Positions 26,543-35,156 of a stretch of DNA of 64,000 nucleotides are shown piece by piece. Numbering within the stretch: the stretch's first letter is position 1; every line of letters begins with the position of its first letter. The stretch is from CAYYSY01 sp964474355 (GTDB taxonomy: Bacteria; Myxococcota_A; UBA9160; UBA4427). A program made the translations under genes and the position numbers. The stretch is from positions 12,376-76,375 of the forward strand of contig CAYYSY010000312.1 of NCBI GenBank assembly GCA_964474355.1. Direction: 5' to 3'. Under the pieces are notes generated by a model. The model was not told where the DNA came from. It saw only the letters and a list, made by a program, of their open reading frames with translations, and did no database searches.

Positions 26543-27382
26543 TGTCATCTGGAAGCGGATGTTCCACGTGGTGCCGAAGTCGTCGGGGCGGACGACCGAG
26601 TACTGCGGCTCGACGCGGAGCTTCATCGGCATGCGGCCGATGCGGACGGTCTTCGTGAAGCCGAGCCCGATCGGGAACGTGACCTTGTTGCCCGACGTCG
26701 CCTTCCAGTCGATGGTCATCGTCGGCCCCATGCCGATCGACCAGGCACGCGGCAAGCTGCGGCGGATCACGTACTGGACGTCCGTGCGGCTCACGTCGTT
26801 GCGATTCTCGTCGCCCGCGTAGGACTCCCAGTGCTGGACGAGGAGGCCACCCACCCAGGGCTTCCCCATGTAGAAGAGCATGCCGGCGGGGCCCATCTGG
26901 TACTTGCCCTGGCCGAAGGACAGCTTCGTGGCCGAGGGGAAGCGCGTCGTGAGGCCGAGCCCGCCGACCCAGCCGTCACCGCGATCAGGGCCCATGAGGG
27001 CGAGGATCTGGATGTCGCCGAAGCCCGTGCTGCGTCCGACCGGGTCGTCCGCCTCGGGCGTCAGGATGTTGTTCGTCACGATCGGGAAGACCGGCCGGAG
27101 CGTGAACATCCAGCGCTCGGCGATGGGAATGGGGAGAAAGGGCTGGAAGAAGAGGTTGTTCGAGTAGGCGTTACCGTCGATGCGGTCGCCCTGGTTGATG
27201 CTGAAGTTCTCCTGGAGGGTCAGGCTCCAGAGCTTCGTGAGCGGGTTCTCGAGCTTGCGGCTCACCTCCTCGAGGCTCATCTCGGCCAGCGTCGGCTCAT
27301 CGGCCTCCTCCGCCGACGCGGGTGAGGTCGGGAGAGCTGCGGGGAGACAGAGCGAGGCGGCGACCAGCAGCGCACGTCGCAT
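26510..27382 (-). CDS. Outer-membrane beta-barrel protein (MetA-pathway/neuromedin U-like)
   Basis: A 290-residue protein with a Sec signal peptide (cleavage after ASA, about residue 24). The rest is alternating aromatic/polar strand (FFQPFLPIP, MFTLRPVFPIV, GLGLTTRFPSA, FYMGKPWVGGLLVQ, MKLRVEPQYSVV) with glycine turns and a gap-free barrel-like C-terminus. It resembles the phenol-degradation meta-pathway/neuromedin-U-like barrels often annotated as transporters. Passive transport of an aromatic or lipid compound is possible but unproven. The ATG at 27382 has GGGGAGG upstream. Confidence 0.75.
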   Translation of the reverse strand: MRRALLVAASLCLPAALPTSPASAEEADEPTLAEMSLEEVSRKLENPLTKLWSLTLQENFSINQGDRIDGNAYSNNLFFQPFLPIPIAERWMFTLRPVFPIVTNNILTPEADDPVGRSTGFGDIQILALMGPDRGDGWVGGLGLTTRFPSATKLSFGQGKYQMGPAGMLFYMGKPWVGGLLVQHWESYAGDENRNDVSRTDVQYVIRRSLPRAWSIGMGPTMTIDWKATSGNKVTFPIGLGFTKTVRIGRMPMKLRVEPQYSVVRPDDFGTTWNIRFQMTPVVPNPLGRR

Positions 27383-27482
27383 CCTCACCTCCCCGTTCGG
27401 CCCGACCCAGGCGCCGAAACGAAGACCGCCGCACCGGCGTGAGCCGATGCGGCGGTCGTTCGATCGATCCTGGAAGCGCGCC

Positions 27483-28043
27483 TCAGCCCGTCTTCTTGAG
27501 CGTGTTCTTGTCCGTGTGGTGGACGACCTCGCCGGTGGCCTTCTGCTCGAGCACCGTGTCCTCATCGTAGGTCCACACGCCGTTCTCGATCGTGCACGAG
27601 AGCGTGTACTCGATGCACTTGGCGTTCTGGAGCAGGTACGGGTTCGAGAGGACGCCGAAGTCGAGCTCGCCGGCCCTGGCCCGCATCTCGAAGCTCGTGG
27701 CGTCGGCCTTGCTCTTGCCGCCGGCCAGGATCGTCGAGCCGCGGGGCACCATGAAGCAGCGCATGACCTCTTCGCGCTGCGGATCCCAGATCCAGTAGCC
27801 GAGCTCGGTGTGGAACACGTCGCCGTTCGGGTCGTCGTCCGGGATCGCGGCCGTCGTGTAGTCGATGACCCAGAGCTTCTGGGTGCCATTGTCGACGTCG
27901 CCGACGATGTTGAAGACCGCCTTCTCCTTGTACGTGCGCTCGATGACCGCCTTCTTCGCGTAGTCGTACGAGACGTTGACGCCCTGGTCGCCTTCCCAGG
28001 TTCCGATGAGGGCGGCGAGCGGTCCGAATTCTTCGTTGGCCAT
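27483..28043 (-). CDS. Nitrobindin-like haem-binding beta-barrel protein
   Basis: A 186-residue THAP4/FABP-like protein. It starts with the GTWEGD strand motif typical of nitrobindins and ends with a HHTDKNTLKK strand. The central WIWDPQREEV and MRCFMVPRGS segments are conserved in this family. The distal ligand is usually a His in the C-terminal third (here HHTD). Such proteins bind ferric haem and isomerise peroxynitrite or bind a lipophilic ligand. The ATG at 28043 (MANEEFG) has AAGGA about ten bases upstream. Haem binding is inferred. Confidence 0.7.
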   Translation of the reverse strand: MANEEFGPLAALIGTWEGDQGVNVSYDYAKKAVIERTYKEKAVFNIVGDVDNGTQKLWVIDYTTAAIPDDDPNGDVFHTELGYWIWDPQREEVMRCFMVPRGSTILAGGKSKADATSFEMRARAGELDFGVLSNPYLLQNAKCIEYTLSCTIENGVWTYDEDTVLEQKATGEVVHHTDKNTLKKTG

Positions 28044-28245
28044 GTCGTGGGGTCCTTGCTCCGCGACGCGCCGCCTGGACGCGCCGTCGAATCGCTGGGT
28101 TGAAGGGCGAGACGGGGGGCCTCGCACGGGCACGCGAATCTACCCATTCCGACGGGAGCGGGCCAGTCGGGCCGCGGGTCGATTCGAGCACGCCGTGTGA
28201 CGAGAGGCGGCGCGAGGAGGGCCGCGCAGGCGCCGCTGAAGCGGC

Positions 28246-28277
28246 CGCGCCCGGCCCGTGTCACGGGCCCGGGCGCG
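28246..28277. terminator. GC-rich hairpin after the fusion gene
   Basis: 28246-28260 and 28262-28277 are a 15-bp inverted repeat with one bulged base. It lies immediately downstream of the minus-strand fusion gene stop at 28288. There is no T-tract, so it may be a stabilising 3' hairpin rather than a full intrinsic terminator. Confidence 0.5.
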
Positions 28278-28287
28278 AAGCGCCGTC

Positions 28288-31200
28288 TCAGTTCAGGTGG
28301 TTGCAGTCCTCGACGTAGCCGAGATTCATGAGCTGCAGGCACTCGTCGAGGGTCATCTCGACGTCGCCGCCCGATGCGACGGCCTCGCCCTCGGCGGCTC
28401 GGCGCTGCAGATCGGCGTAGCTCCTGAGCTCGTCGATCCGCATCCGGTCCGAGTCGGCGAGGTTGTGCGCCTCGCTCGGATCATCACCGATCTGATACAT
28501 CGACTCGGCGGGGAAGTCACGATGCCTGCCCCCCTTCTCGACGACGATGACCTTGCTCATCGACTCGTCGGTGAGGCTCCACATCACGTTGCCCTCGTGA
28601 TCCTCCTCGGCGAAGTGCTGGCGATCCTTCGAGCTGCGGTCGGCGTCGCTCACGTAGAGCGAGAGGCCCTGCATTCGATCGGTGGGCTGGGCCCCTGCGA
28701 CGTCGAGGATCGTCGGCACCACGTCGATGTGGCGCGCCATCTGCGTCCAGGGCGGCGCCATCGCGCCCTTCGCGGGCTTGATCAGCATCGGCACGTGGAT
28801 CTGCTCCTCGAAGAGTGTGAGCCCGTGCCACCAGCCCTCGTGCTCGTAGAACTCCTCGCCGTGGTCGGCGGTGAGCACGATCATCGTGTCGTCGTAGACG
28901 CCGAGCTCCTTCAGGTGCGCGACGAGCTCGCCCACGGCCTCGTCGAGGTACTCGATCTCGCCGCGATAGAGACGCTTCAGATCCTCGGTCTCCTCGGCAT
29001 TCGGCCAGGCGTTCGAGACCCGCGCGAAGCCGCGCCCGTCATAGGGGTGCTCGAAGTAGGGGTCGTGGACGTCCATGTAATGGAGGAAGAGATAGAAGCG
29101 GTCGTCCTTGAAGCGGTCGAGCCAGTCGAGGGCGACTGCGTTGACGACGCGCGAATCTTGATAGAAGCCGTCGAAGGTGATGCCGCTCTTCATCTTGAAG
29201 TGGAGCTGGCGGTACAGCTGGTAGAGAATCAGCTTCGACGACGATTCGGCAGAGCCGAGGAGGTAGCCCGGCGCGAGGTAGTGGTACTCGTTGTAGCCCT
29301 GGTCGAAGCCGAAGCTCAGCGCGAGGTTGATGTTCGAGACCACTCCGCCCGTCGAGTAGCCGTGCTCCTGCAACACCTCCGAGACGAGATCGACTTCGTC
29401 CGAGAGGCGCGAAGGCTTGCTCATCGCGTTGTGCGTCGTGGGGACGAGCGAGCTCAGCAGGCTGGCCGTCGCCGGCTTCGTCCATGACGCGTGGGCGTAG
29501 CCGTCGAGGATGATGCCGCCGTCCTGCTCGCCCAGCCCGCAGATGTTCGGCGCCTTCACGCTGTCGTCGCCATAGCAGGGCAGATAGTCGGCGCGGAGCG
29601 TGTCGACCATGACGAGGACGACGTTCGGGCGACCGCGAAGCCCGTCGGCGACCGAGCCCTTGGGCGGCGTGACGTTCGGGCCATAGCCCAGCCCGAGGGC
29701 GAGCCCGGTGCCCATGACGAGCACCAGCAGCCCCCCTGCGATGGGAGCGCGCGCGATGATGCCCGCACGCGACGAGAAGAAGCGGTGCCCGAAGAAGAGC
29801 AGCGCGGCCGCGAGCAGGGCGAAGCCTGCGAGCACCGCGAGTACCACCGGCGCCGGCGGCATCTGCTCGAGGTAGACGTCGCGGCGCAGGCGGAAGAGCG
29901 TGACGAAGAGCCCGAGCGGCACCAGGCAGGCGGTGAAGCCGAGCGTCGGCGTCCAGCGCTGCACCTCGTCGTGGTCCATCGGCAGTACGCCGAGCACGAG
30001 GCCGCCGATCGTGCCGAGGCCGCCGAGGAAGACCGAGTACATCATCGGGCCGTACCACATCACCTGGGCTTCCTCGCCGAAGCCGCCCTGGGCGATGACG
30101 AACGTCTCGGCGACACCGAGCACGATGCCCGCCAGGACACCCGAGCCGAAGCCCACGCTGGCGCTTCGCATGAGCCGCTCGCCCATCGGCGCGGCCGCAC
30201 CGACCTCGGCTTCGAGCTCCTCCTTCGAGCGCTCCGGGTCGAGGGCCACGGCCGCCTTCGCCGCCTCCTGCCAGTCGACCTGCTCGCCGTTCACCCGCGC
30301 GTACTCGGGGGTGTAGTCGGCGGGGCGGATCCACCAGAAGACGAAGCCGATCATCGTCGGTGCTTCGGCAGCCCAGAAGCCGAGGGCCGCGGAGACCACC
30401 GCGGCGCCGGCACCGATCTGCCCCGAGAGCAGCAGGGCCTGGGCGGCTTCGCGGATGCCCTCACCGGCGATGGTGAACGGGCTGATCACCGTGGCGAAGA
30501 TCTGGATCGAGGAGCCGAAGGCCACCTCCCAGAACTTCGCTCCTTCGGCGCCGATCGCGAGTGCCGTGTAGAAGTACATCATGGCCGTGGTGAAGTGCAC
30601 CATGAAGCTCATGGCGAAGATCATCAGCACCAGGCCCTTCTTGTCGCGGTAGGCGCCGGCGCTCTCGCTGATGCGTGTCACGATGCCTTCGAGCCGCGGC
30701 TTCGCGGGGATCGGCACGTTCGTCAGCACCCACTGCACGACGCCCGGGTAGAAGAGCACGACCATCAGGCCGCCGATGATGCCGAGGGCGATCAGCGCCG
30801 AGACGTATGCGACCCAGGCGAGGTCGCCGAGGATCGCGATGCCGAAGGGCAGCGTGACGAGGAAGGTCAGGAAGATGCCGCTGAAGCCGCAGATCTTCTC
30901 GAGGAACTTGCCGGCCGACACCTCGACGGTCTTGCCCGTGAAGCGCGCCGCGTCGTAGAGCGTGTAGCCGTCGAGGCCGGCGGTGCTCGGCAGGAACGTG
31001 CCGAGCGCCCGGCCGATCATGAACGAGCCGAAGATGTGCTTGAAGGGAAGCTCGATGCTCTGCCCCTTGAGCACGAGCAGCCAGCGATACATCGAGCAGA
31101 GGATGCCGACGATCTTCACGCCGGTGGCCACGAGCACCCAGAACCAGAAGGTCGCCGGATCGATGTTCTCGTAGATCTCGACGATCATCGACCAGACCGT

Positions 31201-31371
31201 CTGACGCTCGCCCGCCTCGTTCGCGAGCTCGTAGGCGAAGAGCGCCCAGAACGCCGCGACGGTGAACGCCGCCTTGCCGAGGTTCACCAGCCGACCCTTC
31301 CACGGATCGGGTGAGAAGCGCGAAGCGACGAAGGCCGCGAGTGCGAGTAGGAAGACCTGGAACGCGGTCAT
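28288..31371 (-). CDS. Flippase-like (LPG synthase TM) domain fused to a sulfatase-fold hydrolase
   Basis: A 1027-residue protein with two parts. Residues about 1-380 form a multi-TM region like the lysylphosphatidylglycerol synthase/AglD (UPF0104-type) flippase-related domain (GRALGTFLPSTAGLDGYTLYD and ISPFTIAGEGIREA). More TM helices span about 430-590. Residues about 595-1027 are an alkaline-phosphatase superfamily hydrolase: VLVMVDTLRADYLPCYG metal ligands, WTKPATASLLSSL with Thr in the nucleophile area, HYMDVHDPY and LTADHGEEFYEHE. The sulfatase C/S-x-P-x-R motif for formylglycine is absent, so a phosphotransferase or phosphodiesterase role is more likely. The ATG at 31371 is chosen for the hydrophobic start. 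A lipid or glycan modification at the periplasmic face is inferred. Confidence 0.85.
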   Translation of the reverse strand: MTAFQVFLLALAAFVASRFSPDPWKGRLVNLGKAAFTVAAFWALFAYELANEAGERQTVWSMIVEIYENIDPATFWFWVLVATGVKIVGILCSMYRWLLVLKGQSIELPFKHIFGSFMIGRALGTFLPSTAGLDGYTLYDAARFTGKTVEVSAGKFLEKICGFSGIFLTFLVTLPFGIAILGDLAWVAYVSALIALGIIGGLMVVLFYPGVVQWVLTNVPIPAKPRLEGIVTRISESAGAYRDKKGLVLMIFAMSFMVHFTTAMMYFYTALAIGAEGAKFWEVAFGSSIQIFATVISPFTIAGEGIREAAQALLLSGQIGAGAAVVSAALGFWAAEAPTMIGFVFWWIRPADYTPEYARVNGEQVDWQEAAKAAVALDPERSKEELEAEVGAAAPMGERLMRSASVGFGSGVLAGIVLGVAETFVIAQGGFGEEAQVMWYGPMMYSVFLGGLGTIGGLVLGVLPMDHDEVQRWTPTLGFTACLVPLGLFVTLFRLRRDVYLEQMPPAPVVLAVLAGFALLAAALLFFGHRFFSSRAGIIARAPIAGGLLVLVMGTGLALGLGYGPNVTPPKGSVADGLRGRPNVVLVMVDTLRADYLPCYGDDSVKAPNICGLGEQDGGIILDGYAHASWTKPATASLLSSLVPTTHNAMSKPSRLSDEVDLVSEVLQEHGYSTGGVVSNINLALSFGFDQGYNEYHYLAPGYLLGSAESSSKLILYQLYRQLHFKMKSGITFDGFYQDSRVVNAVALDWLDRFKDDRFYLFLHYMDVHDPYFEHPYDGRGFARVSNAWPNAEETEDLKRLYRGEIEYLDEAVGELVAHLKELGVYDDTMIVLTADHGEEFYEHEGWWHGLTLFEEQIHVPMLIKPAKGAMAPPWTQMARHIDVVPTILDVAGAQPTDRMQGLSLYVSDADRSSKDRQHFAEEDHEGNVMWSLTDESMSKVIVVEKGGRHRDFPAESMYQIGDDPSEAHNLADSDRMRIDELRSYADLQRRAAEGEAVASGGDVEMTLDECLQLMNLGYVEDCNHLN

Positions 31372-31736
31372 GTGGGGTGACTCTCCATGAACTTCATGGC
31401 CGCCGAGCGAGGGACTCTCGCGAGAGGCGACCTGGGAGCTGGGCGCCCGACTCCGAGATCCGAGCATCGAGCACTCGGCGTCGGCGACGGGACGCGGGAC
31501 ACGCCCGCCGGCTCGGGACGGGATCTTGGCCGTCCGGGCGCGTCGAGCGAGCCGCCCATGATGCCCGAAGGTGGGCCCGAGCGGGCGGCATCTTACCCGG
31601 GTTTGTGGCGCGTCGAGCCGTCGGGGTGTCGGAATCCCTCTGGGGTTTCAGAAGGACGCACTCCACGCGCAGCAGCCGCGGTGAGAGTCCGGTCGGGCTG
31701 CAGCCTTCGCATCCGAGCGGCGCGCCCCGCCGTGAA
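31372..31736. other. Intergenic region upstream of the fusion gene
   Basis: A 365-bp gap between the fusion gene start (31371, minus) and the lipoprotein gene end (31737, minus). It has no convincing gene. A 21-bp segment at 31631-31651 resembles the one at 7421-7439 upstream of the rhomboid gene, and on the minus strand both contain CTGAAACCCC. It is a possible shared promoter element, about 260 bases from each start. Confidence 0.3.
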
Positions 31737-32705
31737 TCAGGGCTCCTCGTCGGACGCCGCCGCGTCGAGGACCTTGCGCCGCTGCCAGCGGTATTCGTCC
31801 TCGGTGATTCGTCCGGCCGTGCGCGCATCCTCGAGATCCGCGAGGTCGCGCAGATCCGAGGGCGAGAGGCGCTGCAGCTGCTCGTTCGTGAGCGGCTCGA
31901 GCTCGGTCAGCTCCTCTTCGGGCTCGGCCATCAGCACGGTCGTGCCGCCCGCCCCCGCGGCCCCGGCGTCGACTGGCGCCGTGCGCGCCGCCGATGCGGC
32001 GGCGAACGTGCCGAAGACGTCCGAGCTCCACTCGACGGCCACGCCGGTCCTGCCCGACCGCCGTATGAAATCGTTCGTCACGACCCGGAACTTCTCCTGT
32101 GGGTCGTCGACGTGGGGCTTCGGCAGCCCGCCCTTGCGGTTCTCGTCGACCGGCCAGTCCGATCGCGACAGGTGGAAGACCAGGTCGTCCCCGTCCATGA
32201 ATGCGACGAAGGACGTCAGGAACTTGCGATGGAAGATCCCCTTCTGTCGCTGCTTGCGCTGGGCACTGACGGCGATCCGCTGGCTCGAGTCGGCCCGGCG
32301 AAACGCCTCGGCCAGCCCCTGCGAGACCGGCCCGAGGATCTCTGCCGGGATCGCTGGGCCGCGCACGGTGTTGGCCCGCACGCGCCGGTCGATCTGAAGG
32401 CTGCCCAGGATGATCTCGAGCCGCTCGACCGGGATGTCGGAGGGGTGGGCGTAGCCGTGATCGATCGCGCTGCCAAAGCGCTTCTTCTCGCTGAGCAGGT
32501 GCACGTCGAGGCCGTAGCGGTTGATGATGCGGTCCTCGACCGTGCGGGTCGAACAGCCGACACCGCCGGTGAGGCCGAGGAGCACCACCAGGCAGGAGAG
32601 CAGCGCGAGTCGTCGCCTCCGCGGCGGCTGCGCGGGGCGTAGCGGTGCGGTGGGCGCTCGCGAGATGATCGGGCTCGGCCCGGAGGCGGGAGATCGTCGA
32701 TGCAT
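31737..32705 (-). CDS. Lipoprotein with C-terminal SHOCT-like segment
   Basis: A 322-residue protein with a long basic N-terminus, a hydrophobic stretch (LALLSCLVVLLGL) and a likely lipobox ending in LTGGVGC at about residue 53, so it is probably lipidated. The middle contains a strand-rich unknown domain (about 55-245), then an acidic linker. The end (DLRDLADLEDARTAGRITEDEYRWQRRKVLD) resembles a SHOCT short domain, which is often found at C-termini of oligomerising proteins. Function unknown. The ATG at 32705 is used. It lies 68 bases downstream of feoB on the same strand. Confidence 0.6.
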   Translation of the reverse strand: MHRRSPASGPSPIISRAPTAPLRPAQPPRRRRLALLSCLVVLLGLTGGVGCSTRTVEDRIINRYGLDVHLLSEKKRFGSAIDHGYAHPSDIPVERLEIILGSLQIDRRVRANTVRGPAIPAEILGPVSQGLAEAFRRADSSQRIAVSAQRKQRQKGIFHRKFLTSFVAFMDGDDLVFHLSRSDWPVDENRKGGLPKPHVDDPQEKFRVVTNDFIRRSGRTGVAVEWSSDVFGTFAAASAARTAPVDAGAAGAGGTTVLMAEPEEELTELEPLTNEQLQRLSPSDLRDLADLEDARTAGRITEDEYRWQRRKVLDAAASDEEP

Positions 32706-32773
32706 GGCGCCGAGCTTAGCAGTCGCTCGCCGCGAGACGGTGCGAAGGGCGACTCCGCGGATGGGTCGGGCCC

Positions 32774-34654
32774 TCACGCGACGAGCGCCGCGACCACGCG
32801 ATGCGTGACGAAGGCCGCCGCGTACGCCAGCACCAGCAGATAGCTGAACGCGAACGCGGGCCAGCGCCACGAGTTCGTCTCGCGCGCCATGATCGCCAGT
32901 GTCGAGACGCACTGCAGCGCGAACACGAAGAAGACGAGCAGCGAGGCGACCGTCGGCGCGTCGAAGACGTGCCGCCCCGTCCGCGGATCGACGTCGCTCC
33001 GAATCGCGGCGCGCAGCGAGCTCTCCTCGTCGGTGGCAGCGTAGATCTGCGCGAGGGTCGCGACGATCACCTCTCGCGCGGCGAGGCTCGCGACGAGGCC
33101 GACGCCGATCTTCCAGTCGAAGCCGAGCGGCGCGATCAGCGGCTCGATCGCGTGGCCGACGTGTCCGGCGATGCTGTGCTCCAGCGCATACGACGCGGCG
33201 TGGCTCTCGTCGAGATCGGCCGGCGGCTCGACGCGCGGGAACGTGAGAAGCACCCACAGCACCATCGAGGCCAGCAGGATGATCGTGCCCGCACGCTTGA
33301 GGAACGCCGACACGCTGTTCCAGACCTGCATGACCCACAGCTTCGCGGTGGGGATGCGATACGAGGGCAGCTCCATCACGAAGGGCATGGCGTCGCTGCG
33401 TGCGATGGTGCGCTTCAGCACGGCGGCGACGATCATTGCGAAGACCGGCGCGACGAAATAGAGGGCGAAGAGCACGAGCCCCTGCAGGCCGAAGACCCCG
33501 AGCACGGTGCGCGAGGGTACGAACGCGCCGATCAGCAGCGCGTACACCGGCAGCCGTGCCGAGCACGTCATCAGCGGCGCGACCAGCATGGTCACGAGCC
33601 GGTCGCGGGGTGAGGGGATCGTCCGCGTCGCCATGATGCCGGGCACCGCGCACGCATACGAAGACAGCAGCGCCACGAACGCGCGCCCCTCGAGCCCGAT
33701 GCGGCCCATCGCGCGATCGACCACGAACGCGGCGCGGGCCATGTAGCCGATGTCTTCGAGCAGGTAGAGCAGGCCGAACAGCAGCGTGATCTGCGGGACG
33801 AAGATCACGACCGAGCCGACACCGGCGATGAGCCCGTCGGCGACGAAGTCGCTGAGCAGGCCGGGTGGCAGGCCGCTCCGCGTTGCGGCCACCAGGGCGC
33901 CGACGCCGTCGTCGATCATGTCCATGGCCGGGCTCGCCCACGCGAAGATCAGCTGGAAGAACGTCACCATGACGAGCGCAAAGAGCAGCGGGCCGATGAG
34001 CGGATGCAGCACCACGCGGTCGATCCGCTCGGTGAGCGTGTGCTCGCGAGGGCGCGACACCAGCACGTGGTCGAGGATCGAGCGGACCCAGGCCGCACGC
34101 TCTTCGGTGGTGTCGGGCGGCAGCAGCGGCGGCTTCGTCCAGGTGTCGGGCTCGGCAAGAAGCAGCTTCAGTCGATCGAGCCCGACGCCACGATGGCCGA
34201 TGACTGGCAGCACCGGCACGCCGAGGGCCGCCTCGAGCCGCTCGAGGTCGATCTCGCCGCCGCGGGCCGCGAGCTCATCGAACATCGTGAGCACGAGGCA
34301 GGTCGGCTTCTCGCGCCGCAGCACCTGGCCGACGAGCAGCAGCGAGCGCTCGAGTGAGCACGCGTCGGCCACGACCACGAGGGCCTCCGGCACCTCGACG
34401 CCCTCGAGCTGTCCATCGAGCACCCGGGTCACGACCTCCTCGTCCGGGCTCAGCGGATCGAGGGAGTACGTGCCGGGGAGATCGATCACGCGCGCCGTGC
34501 GGGCGCCCAGCTGAACCCGGCCCTCCCGGCGCTCGACGGTCACGCCGGGATAGTTCCCGACCTTGGCCCGCAGACCGGTCAGCGCGTTGAAGAGGGTCGT
34601 CTTGCCGGCGTTCGGACTGCCGACGAGGCCCAGCGTGAGCGTCGCTTCGCTCAA
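32774..34654 (-). CDS. feoB: Ferrous iron transporter FeoB
   Basis: A 626-residue FeoB: N-terminal GTPase (G1 GSPNAGKT, G3 DLPGTYSL), a GDI-like helical part, then about eight TM helices with the Gate motifs (LLYLLEDIGYMARAA and LSSYACAVPGIMATR). It imports Fe2+ across the inner membrane. The G4 motif reads TMFDEL instead of NMxD, so the usual Asn is a Thr. The start is TTG at 34654 with GGAGAGGG about eight bases upstream; the next in-frame codons begin inside the P-loop, so no later start is possible. It is downstream of feoA in one unit. Confidence 0.94.
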   Translation of the reverse strand: MSEATLTLGLVGSPNAGKTTLFNALTGLRAKVGNYPGVTVERREGRVQLGARTARVIDLPGTYSLDPLSPDEEVVTRVLDGQLEGVEVPEALVVVADACSLERSLLLVGQVLRREKPTCLVLTMFDELAARGGEIDLERLEAALGVPVLPVIGHRGVGLDRLKLLLAEPDTWTKPPLLPPDTTEERAAWVRSILDHVLVSRPREHTLTERIDRVVLHPLIGPLLFALVMVTFFQLIFAWASPAMDMIDDGVGALVAATRSGLPPGLLSDFVADGLIAGVGSVVIFVPQITLLFGLLYLLEDIGYMARAAFVVDRAMGRIGLEGRAFVALLSSYACAVPGIMATRTIPSPRDRLVTMLVAPLMTCSARLPVYALLIGAFVPSRTVLGVFGLQGLVLFALYFVAPVFAMIVAAVLKRTIARSDAMPFVMELPSYRIPTAKLWVMQVWNSVSAFLKRAGTIILLASMVLWVLLTFPRVEPPADLDESHAASYALEHSIAGHVGHAIEPLIAPLGFDWKIGVGLVASLAAREVIVATLAQIYAATDEESSLRAAIRSDVDPRTGRHVFDAPTVASLLVFFVFALQCVSTLAIMARETNSWRWPAFAFSYLLVLAYAAAFVTHRVVAALVA

Positions 34655-34729
34655 CCGATCACCCTCTCCAGTCGGGTCGCCGGGCCCCGGCCCGGGTCGA
34701 AGCGGCCGAGCCGCCCGTCGATGTGCGGG

Positions 34730-35041
34730 TCACGCGTCGCTCGGGCTCTGCTCGACGCGGCGGCGCACCCAGATGCTCGCGGCGTCGCCTCGGCGCAGGC
34801 AGAGCCGATAGCCGCGCAGCGCGTACTCGGTGGGGTCGCCCAGCGGCGCTCGGCGAACGACGCGGATGATGGTGTCCGGCAGCAGGCCTAGATCGATGAG
34901 TCGGCGCCCCGCCGGCGCGCCCTCGTGGTCGACGTGGTCGACGACGACCTCGGCTCCGGGACGCGCGCGATCGAGGGGGAAGGCGTCACCGACCCCTTCG
35001 GCCACGCTCGCGGCCGCCGACTCATTGAAATCCATTTTCAT
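34730..35041 (-). CDS. feoA: FeoA-family SH3-like protein
   Basis: A 103-residue protein with the FeoA SH3 fold: V-V-D-V-D-H-E-G-A near the first strand, RRLIDLGLLPDTIIRVVRRAPLGDP and YALRGYRLCLRRGDA at the end. It accompanies FeoB in the Fe2+ uptake system. The ATG at 35041 is used; an ATG two codons later (35035) is an alternative. An N-terminal extension of about 20 residues beyond typical FeoA is present. It is 75 bases upstream of feoB. Confidence 0.9.
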   Translation of the reverse strand: MKMDFNESAAASVAEGVGDAFPLDRARPGAEVVVDHVDHEGAPAGRRLIDLGLLPDTIIRVVRRAPLGDPTEYALRGYRLCLRRGDAASIWVRRRVEQSPSDA

Positions 35042-35045
35042 GATC
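35027..35045 (-). promoter_or_regulatory. Possible Fur box over the feoA start
   Basis: On the minus strand the 19 bases GATCATGAAAATGGATTTC match the classical Fur consensus GATAATGATAATCATTATC at 13 of 19 positions. They overlap the feoA start codon. The match is partly forced by the MKM coding sequence, so this is a weak candidate for iron repression of feoAB. Confidence 0.3.
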
Positions 35046-35156
35046 GCGAAACCGTAGCGTTGATGGGCACTTGCGCTAGGTCTCGCGACGCGATTCTTGA
35101 TTGGCGAACGCGTTCTCTAAGCGTTGGGAGCCGGTCTCGGGGTCCCGATCGCCGTC

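Noticed and set aside
29491..31314. A 607-codon plus-strand frame opposite the flippase-sulfatase gene
   Set aside because: Its composition is His/Glu/Arg-rich and domain-free, while the minus strand encodes TM helices and catalytic motifs.
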